From Proteus faecis (GTDB taxonomy: Bacteria; Pseudomonadota; Gammaproteobacteria; Enterobacterales; Enterobacteriaceae), in contig NZ_PENZ01000027.1 of assembly GCF_003144395.1 (NCBI RefSeq), forward strand, positions 124,001 through 188,000: a DNA stretch of 64,000 nt, read 5' to 3'. The notes under the pieces are model-generated. The model was given only the letters and a program-made list of their open reading frames with translations, ran no database searches and was not told where the DNA came from. How positions within the stretch are numbered: the first letter of the stretch is position 1; every line of letters starts with the position of its first letter. Position numbers and translations under genes: made by a program. This document shows positions 40,218-47,838 of the stretch, piece by piece.

Positions 40218-40302
40218 GCCGGAGTGGCGAAATTGGTAGACGCAGTTGATTCAAAATCAACCGCCTTCGGGTGTGCCGGTTCGAGTCCGGCCTTCGGCAC
40301 CA
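40218..40302 (+). tRNA. leuX: tRNA-Leu (anticodon CAA)
   Basis: A class II tRNA of 85 bases. The acceptor stem GCCGGAG pairs with CTTCGGC (one G-U), the anticodon stem GTTGA/TCAAC holds the loop TTCAAAA with anticodon CAA, there is a long variable arm, the T-loop GTTCGAGTC, and an encoded CCA end. It corresponds to leuX of E. coli, a well-known island insertion site. The integrase gene starts 188 bases downstream. Confidence 0.97.
40285..40302 (+). other. probable island attachment site (attL)
   Basis: P4-type integrases recombine at tRNA 3' ends. The 3' end of leuX (ending CCTTCGGCACCA) directly precedes the integrase gene, so it is the expected attL. I saw no second copy of this sequence in the window, so the right end of the island should lie beyond 64,000. 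The exact length of the core is not known. Confidence 0.55.
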
Positions 40303-40490
40303 TGAGAACATCAATGGACGTCAACTGACGTCTTTTTTTGTATCTGAAATCCCAGTTTTACAAGGCTTTTCCCCACTTTTCAGTCTTCTCAAGTATACTA
40401 AGGTCAACCCACATCAAGTACCAGCTGTTGGTATATGTGTTGGTATCTCTCGATTCGATAATAGTTTGTACCAACAGAAGGAGATAAATC

Positions 40491-41759
40491 ATGGCTCTTA
40501 CTGATGCTAAAGTCAGGGCTGCCAAGCCTTTGGATAAATCGTATAAATTGACCGATGGTGATGGTATGCACTTGATGGTACATACCAACGGCTCAAAATA
40601 TTGGCGTTTACAGTATCGCTTTGGAGGTAAGCAAAAAATGTTAGCGCTGGGTGTTTATCCTGATATTTCACTCGCAGAAGCCAGAGAGAAAAGAGATGCC
40701 GCCAGAAAGTTAATTGCTAATGGTTTTGATCCCAGTGAAAAGCGTAAGGAAGTTAAAGAAGAGCAACAAAAAGAATTTAATACCTTCGAAAAGGTTGCTC
40801 GTGATTGGCACGCGACCAATAAGAAATGGTCAGAAGGTCATAGTAACCGAGTCCTCAAAAGCCTTGAGGACAATATCTTTGCAACTCTTGGTAAACGCAA
40901 TATTGTCGAACTGAAAACTCGCGATCTCCTCGAACCGATTAAAGCCGTAGAGGTGTCTGGACGTCTTGAGGTGGCAGCTCGTTTACAACAACGTGTGACG
41001 GCGATAATGCGTTACGCAGTACAAAGCGGTTTAATCGACTATAACCCAGCTCAAGATATGGCAGGTGCAGTTGCCACTGGTAAACGAGTCCATAGAGCCG
41101 CTTTAGAGCTCAAACGTCTACCCGAGTTATTACAACGTATCGATGATTATAAGGGAAGACCTTTAACTAAACTTGCAGTCAAACTCACCTTGTTAGTTTT
41201 TATTCGTTCCAGTGAATTGCGTTTCGCCCGTTGGGATGAAATCGATTTTGACAATGCCATGTGGACGATCCCTGCTGAACGAGAAGCGATCGAAGGGGTT
41301 AAATACTCTCATCGTGGATCAAAAATGCGTACTACTCATTTAGTCCCTTTAAGCCGACAAGCCATTGAGATCTTAAAACAGATCTACCAATTCAGCGGTA
41401 ACAATGAACTGATCTTTATCGGTGATCATAATCCAAGAAAGCCAATGAGTGAAAACACGGTTAACAACGCATTACGTGTGATGGGTTATGATACTAAGAC
41501 AGAAGTGTGTGGTCATGGTTTCAGAACGATGGCATGTAGTTCGTTGATTGAGTCAGGGCTGTGGTCGAAAGATGCAGTAGAAAGGCAAATGAGCCACCAA
41601 GAGCGTAACTCAGTGAGGGCTGCTTACATTCATAAGGCAGAACATATTGATGAACGCCGATTAATGGTGCAATGGTGGGCGGATTATTTGGATGCTAATC
41701 TGGAACAAACTATTTCGCCTTTCGATTTTGCCAAGTTTAATAATCCAATGAATCACTAA
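40491..41759 (+). CDS. P4-type tyrosine-recombinase integrase
   Basis: This integrase should recombine the island in and out of the leuX 3' end. The 422-residue protein has the N-terminal DUF4102 arm-binding domain (MALTDAKVRAAKPLDKSYKLTDGDGMHLMV), an SAM-like core-binding domain, and the catalytic domain with Arg239 (FIRSSELRFARW), His342/Arg345 (GHGFRT), His369 (MSHQE) and the nucleophile Tyr379 (AAYIHKAEH). All catalytic residues are present, so it is likely functional. Ribosome-binding site AAGGAG. Its place next to leuX parallels intB in E. coli. Confidence 0.95.
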   Translation: MALTDAKVRAAKPLDKSYKLTDGDGMHLMVHTNGSKYWRLQYRFGGKQKMLALGVYPDISLAEAREKRDAARKLIANGFDPSEKRKEVKEEQQKEFNTFEKVARDWHATNKKWSEGHSNRVLKSLEDNIFATLGKRNIVELKTRDLLEPIKAVEVSGRLEVAARLQQRVTAIMRYAVQSGLIDYNPAQDMAGAVATGKRVHRAALELKRLPELLQRIDDYKGRPLTKLAVKLTLLVFIRSSELRFARWDEIDFDNAMWTIPAEREAIEGVKYSHRGSKMRTTHLVPLSRQAIEILKQIYQFSGNNELIFIGDHNPRKPMSENTVNNALRVMGYDTKTEVCGHGFRTMACSSLIESGLWSKDAVERQMSHQERNSVRAAYIHKAEHIDERRLMVQWWADYLDANLEQTISPFDFAKFNNPMNH

Positions 41760-41955
41760 GACTTTAACCATGTCATATAGGAAATCCATTTGCAATACGA
41801 GGAGTCGAATAATACGGTAGTATGCCGACTACATCGATTCTTTGGAAAGTCAAAATAAAGTGATTTCGAAATAGCTTATGCCTAAAAACGTAATCATAAT
41901 TACAATTTTATTGTAATGTATTTTAGTTTGTAGCCCATACCCCACCAAAAGCGAG

Positions 41956-42008
41956 AGCCTCTGTCCATCATAAACTGACTCCAGTTTATTGGACAGGGGC
42001 TTTTTTCG
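41956..42008 (+). terminator. long hairpin terminator after the integrase
   Basis: A stem of nearly 20 bp, AGCCTCTGTCCA...ATAAACTG with CAGTTTAT-TGGACAGGGGCT, has a 4-base loop and a short bulge and is followed by TTTTTTCG. It lies about 200 bp after the integrase. Apart from it, 41760-42234 shows no gene. Confidence 0.85.
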
Positions 42009-42234
42009 TTTTAACCCGCGCAAAGAAATCATGATAGAAAGCATAACATGTTATCGGGACTGTAAGGCAACTCATTATCCTGCTCTAAAACGTCATTAAT
42101 CATTTTTAAAGCAGATTGTCTATTTTCAACTGATTGGCTTTTTATATCAATATCATCTTCTAAAGGGAAATAGATCCTTTTATCAAAATATCGCCATTAA
42201 TTAAATCACAATACATCAATAATAGGACATGAAT

Positions 42235-42819
42235 ATGCGCATAACTGCGACGGCTTCCCCATGCCTAAAATCGGGGATAATTTCTGTTTTTATCACAAAT
42301 TTAGGAAAATATAACGAAGGAGAGCTGATTGGTGAGTGGCTTGAGCTTCCGGCAACCTCAAAAGAGATCGAACACTGTTTAATGCGGATTGGCATTGATG
42401 GCATTCACTATGAAGAGTATTTCTTGACCGACTATGAATCCTCCATTGATGGCCTTTCTTCTTACATTTCAGAATATAGCTTTTTAGATGAGTTGAATGA
42501 GTTAGCCACGCAATTAGCCATGTTATCGCCTGATGAAATTGACCTTTATCAGGGGGTAATTGAAATCGGTTCTTCAGCGAGTTCAATCCATGATTTAATT
42601 CATTTAGCGGATAATTTAGATTCTTTCCAGCAATTATCGGGGATCAATAATGAATATGACTTAGGTTATTACTGGATAGAAGAAAGTGGTTGTTATGATT
42701 TAGCACAACTGGGTCATTTATCCCATTACTTTGACTATGAACGCTATGGACGTGATGTTTGTCTTGAACAAGGCGGTATTTTTCACAGTGGAGGATATGT
42801 TTATCATACGGGTGGGTAG
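42235..42819 (+). CDS. ardA: ArdA-type antirestriction protein
   Basis: ArdA proteins mimic DNA with their acidic surface and inhibit type I (and some other) restriction enzymes, protecting incoming mobile DNA. The 194-residue product is very acidic and has the family N-terminus ISVFITNLGKYNEGELIGEWLELPAT, then YEEYFLTDYES, and a C-terminal YYWIEESGCYDLAQLGHLSHYFDYERYGRDV with the typical antirestriction-motif region. ATG 42235 is preferred to 42229 because AGGA lies seven bases before it. It sits alone behind the integrase with its own hairpin downstream. Confidence 0.85.
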   Translation: MRITATASPCLKSGIISVFITNLGKYNEGELIGEWLELPATSKEIEHCLMRIGIDGIHYEEYFLTDYESSIDGLSSYISEYSFLDELNELATQLAMLSPDEIDLYQGVIEIGSSASSIHDLIHLADNLDSFQQLSGINNEYDLGYYWIEESGCYDLAQLGHLSHYFDYERYGRDVCLEQGGIFHSGGYVYHTGG

Positions 42820-42938
42820 ATAGGACAACAACATGAGAGTCAAACCGCTTTCATCCCTCAAGGCGGGAAATAAAGAATGTCGAGGTACCCCAATGACATC
42901 CATAATCTAGAACGTTAATCAAACTAAACTCTATTTTA

Positions 42939-42992
42939 AGCCATCTTTACGGACATCCGTAAAGATGGCTATTATGGTGTTCTTTTTTTATT
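42939..42992 (+). terminator. hairpin after ardA
   Basis: A perfect 14-bp stem AGCCATCTTTACGG (42939-42952) with CCGTAAAGATGGCT (42957-42970), followed after about a dozen bases by a run of T residues. Probably the ardA terminator. Confidence 0.75.
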
Positions 42993-43129
42993 TAATGCAA
43001 ACCATTAAATGGATATTTATCTTACTGTGATGACAAATGCACTAGTAGAAGCAAGATAGCCAAATATTGGCTTTCAACATAACACCTTATGCACCATCCC
43101 CCTTGGTGTAAGTAGAATGGACGAGTGTT

Positions 43130-43374
43130 AATCAGGTGGCCTTGCGCACATTGCAGTTTCAGCTTTTGGTTGCCCTTTTCAGGGTTAAGCCATACACTAC
43201 CCTAGACCGCCACGATTTGGGCGATTTTGGCCTTAAGCTATTCAGAATAGGCTTGGATACTTTGCCCCACATTACTAGGCCAACTGTCAATCACAGCAAG
43301 AAAAGCGCGTTGTTGTTCCGGCGGCGCATGACGCAGAGCAAAGCCTGCTTTTGCGGGTAATTTAATCAATATCA
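43130..43374 (-). pseudogene. remnant of an unknown gene
   Basis: From ATG 43374 a leftward frame reads MILIKLPAKAGFALRHAPPE and continues as a plausible protein (FLAVIDSWPSNVGQSIQAYS, NPEKGNQKLKLQCAQGHLI) but contains two in-frame stops. Codon use is more GC-rich than in neighbouring ardA. I do not recognise the family; it is a decayed fragment of imported DNA. Confidence 0.5.
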
Positions 43375-43439
43375 TTAGTTACCTGCTTTGGTGTATGGGT
43401 TATAATCAAAGCAGATAACAAATAACTCACTGAATAAAT

Positions 43440-43741
43440 TTAAACATAGGAAAGTAAACGTTTTTTAAGATATTCTAAAAAATCAGCAGCATATAGCTGA
43501 CTATTATCACCAATTAATACATAGACCTTTTTCATATCATTAGTATCCCAAAAAAAAATTCCTCACCAAAATCCGTATTTGACAAGGAGATTCGTTCGGA
43601 TGCTAAATTCTTATTGGCGATTACATTCTGATATACTATATCTCCACCTATTGCTTCATCAAATGGTAAGCAATAAATACTATATATCTCTTCCCCACAA
43701 ATCATCCTGTTGCGGTGAGCAAATTGGTGGTGGGCAGCCAT
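43440..43741 (-). pseudogene. frameshifted small protein, possibly SUKH-like
   Basis: The frame starts at ATG 43741 behind GGAGGGGG and reads MAAHHQFAHRNRMICGEEIYS... up to a run of nine T residues (43552-43560 region), where the frame is lost. Shifting by one base there restores FFFWDTNDMKKVYVLIGDNSQLYAADFLEYLKKRL to a stop at 43440, giving about 100 residues. The C-terminal pattern (NTDFGEEFFFWD, VYVLIGD, DFLEYL) recalls SMI1/KNR4 (SUKH) immunity proteins, but this is a weak resemblance. The shift may be real or a homopolymer read error. Confidence 0.5.
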
Positions 43742-44178
43742 TATTGCCCCCTCCATTATTTCAGCAACTATGGAGTAAACATGTGAAAACTCACAACTAA
43801 ACAGGTTATTGCATACAGCAAAGCCGGCCCAAAAAAATATTCAGATGGTGAAGGTCTATACTTTTGCGTCCGCAAACAAGGCTCGCCTTACTGGATGATC
43901 CGCTACACCACAGCCAAAGGAAGACGAGAAGCAACCTTGGGGCAATTTCCTTTAATGTCGTTGGTAGACGCCAGAATTGCCGCCGCATACTTTCGAAAGG
44001 AAGTACGTGACGGCATAGATCCTCTTCTAGAAAAACAGAAAATCGAGTTACCTGACATTGAGACCGTGGATCAACTGTTCCATGACTGGTATCGAACCGA
44101 TCTGAGTAGACGACTAAAGCATCCCAAGATTCCGTATCGGGTTTACACTAAAGACATAAGCCCTGTCATTGGCATTAA

Positions 44179-45052
44179 GAGCCTATCCCAAAAGGAATTA
44201 TCGTATAATATAATGAATTACGATAATTTCTGAGGGCGAAGCGTGACGGGCAACAAGTGGCAGATCAGTGATGGACTCTGGGAGAAAATGGCTCCACTGA
44301 TTCCGGAACATAAAACTCACCATCCTCAGGGTACTCACCGCAAGCAGGTTGATAATCGCGCTGCAATGAACGCCATCTTCTTCGTACTCAGGACGGGTTG
44401 CCAGTGGAATGCGCTGAATGCCACCGGTATATGCTCGTCAAGCTCTGCTCACCGCCGATTTCAGGAGTGGCGGGATGCTGGCGTATTTGAACGCTTCTGG
44501 CAAAACGGGTTGCTTGCTTGCGAACAGTTGGACGCTATTGACTGGTCGTGGCTGTCGATGGATGGTTGTATGACCAAATCACCGCTGGCAGGCTCAAAAA
44601 AACAGGCAGGAACCCTACAGACCGGGGGAAACAGGGCGTAAAGCGCAGTCTGATGACTGACGCGAACGGGCTTCCGCTTGCACTGGTTGTAGCTGGAGCA
44701 AATACGCACGACATAAAGCTGGTTGCGGATACGCTCGATGCCCTCCAGACAGGCAGACCATGCAAGAGGCTCCGGTTGTGCATGGACAAAGGGTATGAAG
44801 CGGAATGGTTGGAATCGTATCTGAGAAGTCGTCGCTATGAACCTCATATCCAGTCACGGAAGGATGAGTCAGAAGCCATTAAAAACACGGATTTTAAGGC
44901 TCACCGCAGGGTTGTAGAGAGAACACACAGTTGGATGAATCGCTACCGTCGTGTCCTGACTCGTTGGGAGAAGAAAGTCGAGAATTATGAGGCGATGCTG
45001 CATTTTGTCTGTGGTATCATTGTCTGGAATAAAACCCTATTGGGATAGGTTC
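44179..45052 (+). mobile_element. IS5-family (IS427-type) insertion sequence
   Basis: An 874-bp element with imperfect terminal inverted repeats, GAGCCTATCCCAAAAGG at the left and, as reverse complement, GAACCTATCCCAATAGG at the right. It is flanked by a 3-bp TAA duplication (44176-44178 and 45053-45055). Size, ends, TNA-type target and two overlapping transposase frames fit the IS427 group. It interrupts the second integrase. Confidence 0.93.
44243..45048 (+). CDS. IS5/IS427 transposase (two frames, -1 frameshift)
   Basis: The transposase is split in two frames: 44243-44641 from GTG (MTGNKWQISDGLWEKMAPLIPEH...), and 44548-45048 in the -1 frame (TGRNPTDRGKQGVKRSLMTDANGLPLALVVAGANTHD...). They overlap at a run of seven A residues followed by C (44596-44603), a standard -1 slippery site, so the full DDE enzyme is probably made by programmed frameshifting. 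Catalytic residues are visible as Asp in MDG/VDGW, Asp in LCMDKGYE and Glu in RRVVERTHSWMNRYRR. The element looks intact. Confidence 0.9.
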
Positions 45053-45910
45053 TAAGTGTATTGCTGAGGTGACCGCACGAGACGTGCGCGAAGTATTAGA
45101 GCGCATTCGAGAAAGTAACCGCCCTACTATTGCCAACGATACCTTGATGTACATGAAGCAGCTGTTTCGACATGCGATAAAGCTCGACTTAACGCTGAAC
45201 AACCCAGCCGCAGCATTTACCGTGGACGATGCCGGTGGCGTGGAGTCCAAGTAAAGACAGGATGCTCAGCAAAGAGGAAATTCACTACGCCTTTAGCGTG
45301 TTTCATACCCATATCAATAGCTTTGGCCGCGACAACTACCTCGCTTGCTGTCTGTTTTTGGTGTTGGGCGTGCGCAAAAGCGAATTGTGCGAAGCCATGT
45401 GACGTGAAATGGATTTAACCACAGGCGTGTGGGATCTGCCCAAAGAACGCAGCAAAACCGGCGTGCCCATTAGCATCCCCTTACCGCGCCAAGCCATTGC
45501 CTGGTTTAACGAGCTGCAAGTCCGCGCTTGTGGCTCGCCTTATGTTTTCCCAGCCAGACGAGCAAGCCATCGTCCACATATGGGGCCAGATACGCTGAAC
45601 CGTGCCATTTCTAAACTCTTTGGTCGCGAGCCTGGGCGCAAAAAACAGCCACCGAATAAAATGGGCAAGCTTGAACACTTCACCGTACACGATTTGCGCC
45701 GCACCTTTCGCAGCCTTGCCGCCTCTTTGGGCATTGCAGGCAACGTAGCCGAACGCTGCCTTAACCATAAGTTAAAAGGCGTTGAGTGCATCTACGACCG
45801 CCACGATTACTTTGAGGAGCGCCGTATTGCCCATCAAATCGTGGCTGATGTGATCGAACCACTGGTGAACTTTGAGCACTCTTCACAGCACAACACAGGA
45901 GGGCATTAAC

Positions 45911-46248
45911 ATGCAATTTATGATGCGACTTGCCCCATTACCTTTCCAATCGCCATGCTGGCAGGCCTTGGTTGGTGTATTGGCATTGCCTTACTCGAAC
46001 AGCCTTATGGTATAGGCTACGCACTTACTCGGCATTGCCTGATGGTATTCGTGGTACTCGCTCCTTGGCTGATGCTAAAACCCATGTTCTACGTGATTGT
46101 CAGTTTAGGACGCAAACTGGGGCTCATCCCGCCTGCACGCCCAACGCACAGCTTGGGGTATGAAGAATCACTCTATTGGTTCAGAGTATTGGCCTTTTTC
46201 GATGGCAAACGCAGTCGCATGCCGAAAAGGCCCATCAGGCGAAACTAG
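45911..46248 (+). pseudogene. small membrane protein with N-terminal frameshift
   Basis: ATG 45911 has GGAGG eight bases upstream, but its frame soon diverges from the long downstream frame. The latter reads from about 45913 as AIYDATCPITFPIAMLAGLGWCIG and continues to 46248 with two membrane helices (LAGLGWCIGIALLEQPYGIG, VFVVLAPWLMLKPMFYVIVSLG) and a basic tail RSRMPKRPIRRN. A one-base change near the start seems to have broken it. Family not recognised; it could be a conjugation or mobilisation membrane component of the element that carried the dead integrase. Confidence 0.5.
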
Positions 46249-47059
46249 CAAGCCCCCATTTGCTCACTTACTGTGGGCAGTTGGGACAATGGGGCAACAC
46301 TTGATACAGCGAGCTTTAGAAAGTGAATAAGAAGAAATTAAACTGCCCCAAGGAATGGGGCAATTGGGGCTTTGATTGACAAAATAGGTCACTAAACATA
46401 ATCTTCAAGCCAATATGGCCGACGCCTCTGCATTTCTGTACGCGTCGGTTCTCATTTCGCCTTGTCACTATTCAGCCATTGCTTTTCCTACCGATAGCTC
46501 GCTTACAAAATACCACACCCAGCTTTAAGCTAAATCAACCAACCCAATTACTTACTTTGATCGGCTGATGCAATCCCCCCTAGGCGTCATTTGCTAATCC
46601 ATGAGTTTCAACAGCCGCCACACACTTCCCCATGCCTTTACCCCCTTACACCAAAACCACTATCCGTTTGGCTTTTGGATCGAAACGCCAAACAGGGAAA
46701 TTAGCCCATTCACTGTTTGGCTTCTCGATTGAAATCCAACGCTGCTAAGCCTTGCCAGTACTGGATAAAAGCAAGGTTTGGCACTTTTTGCGCCTTAAAC
46801 CAACTTCGAGCCCAAAGTACAAACCGTTTGATTTTTTAAACCCAAAATGCAAACGATCGTTTGGCGTCTCGATTTTTTGCACTTGGCGAATGCCGCCAAA
46901 CAGCACTGTATTGGACTATGTATATCAAATAGTTAGCCGCGAACAGGTCATCATAAAAAACCGATTTGACTGGTTAGTTTCATGGCCATTTCTTTCATCT
47001 ATTTCACCACCGAGTCTGCACCCGACGACTGAAAATAGACGGCAAGACGAACCAACAAG
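46249..47059. repeat. gene-free segment with GTTTGGC repeat cluster
   Basis: No gene is supported here. Exact GTTTGGC occurs at 46666, 46715, 46776 and 46859, and its complement GCCAAAC at 46687 and 46895, with a degenerate copy at 46826. Three direct copies extend to a longer unit of the type GTTTGGCkTyTcGAT. The first pair forms a 28-bp inverted repeat (46666-46693). A separate small hairpin TGCCCCA/TGGGGCA lies at 46344-46362. The pattern resembles iterons or a cluster of protein-binding sites of a mobile element. Confidence 0.6.
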
Positions 47060-47836
47060 GTGATAAGTGACGTGTTATGGGCAAGTGGCAACGATTGGGA
47101 TAGAGAATGGATACAGCAGGTGGTCGCTTTACTGGTTGGGGATGGTGCGTTTACTCTCTACCCAGCATTAAGCCAGTGCGATAATGCGGCCGAACGCTTA
47201 ACCCGCTGGTTGACCTATCAGTTACCACGCGTTAAACAAGCGCAGCCAGGCTGCCCGATTCACCAATGGCTAAATAGCATTGGCGCACAAGTGATCGTAG
47301 AAAAATAGCAAAGCCCCGAGCAATGGCCAAACCTATATTGGCTACCTTTACCTGAGGTTGATGGCAACGCGCAAGGCGGGTTAGCTTTGTTACCAGCGCA
47401 TTTATTACCGGCAGATTTTTTATCGGTATATGTGGATGGCACGATTCAAACCAGAACATTGCAAGCAAACACACTGGCTAACACCTGTATTTTTTGGTGC
47501 ATCACACCTTTATCTAAAACAGGAAAGCGCGCTACCTTGCACCCCAAACAGCAAAACCGAGCTTTTTGCCTGCCCAGCTCGCCGGAGCAAATGGGTAAAT
47601 CGTGCACAGGTTTATTACTGAGCGGTTTAAGAAAAGACAATGGAAAACGAAACGGCAACGTGATCAGCCACCAGATCAACCTAGCGCTGCTGCACCATCT
47701 TTGTAGACCGGAGAATGATGTTTGGATGAAAGCGAGTTTTGGTACCCTCAATGATGAGGGTACCAACAGCAAAATACTCGGCGAATGCTATTGTCTAAGC
47801 ACAGCGCCAAGCCTTAGCGGCACGAATAGTTGTTAA
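47060..47836 (+). pseudogene. unknown island gene interrupted by in-frame TAG
   Basis: One frame of 259 codons runs from GTG 47060 to 47836 with a single in-frame TAG at 47306. Both parts look coding: SDVLWASGNDWDREWIQQVV and HQWLNSIGAQVIVE before it; QWPNLYWLPLPEVDGNAQGG and LLPAHLLPADFLSVYVDGTI after it. No ribosome-binding site precedes the GTG and a stop lies shortly upstream, so it may also lack its N-terminus. Family not recognised. It converges on the res gene, ending 3 bases away. Confidence 0.55.
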
Positions 47837-47838
47837 CC

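Larger units (their letters stand above)
43785..45909 (+). pseudogene. second tyrosine integrase, inactivated
   Basis: A second P4-type integrase. The N-terminal part (KAGPKKYSDGEGLYFCVRKQGSPYWMIRY, TLGQFPLMSLVDARI) runs to 44178, where an IS is inserted; it resumes after the IS as CIAEVTARDVREVLERI. Joining the flanks across one TAA copy restores the frame exactly. Further damage: loss of a usable start (ATG followed at once by TGA at 43781), a frameshift near 45,250 and an in-frame TGA at 45,400. The C-terminal catalytic half is intact from HDLRRTFRSLAASLGI through LNHKLKGVECIYDRHDY. It belongs to a more GC-rich class than the leuX integrase and marks a nested, older element. Confidence 0.9.

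Noticed and set aside
41850-42044. Leftward 64-codon frame after the integrase
   Set aside because: It spans the strong terminator hairpin and has no ribosome-binding site, so it is unlikely to be coding.
46664-46901. Repeat cluster read as a CRISPR array
   Set aside because: Units are only 7-16 bp, spacing is irregular and orientation mixed; no cas genes are present.
46752-47063. 103-codon frame within the repeat segment
   Set aside because: It runs through the GTTTGGC repeats, has odd composition and no start signal; better explained as repeat DNA.
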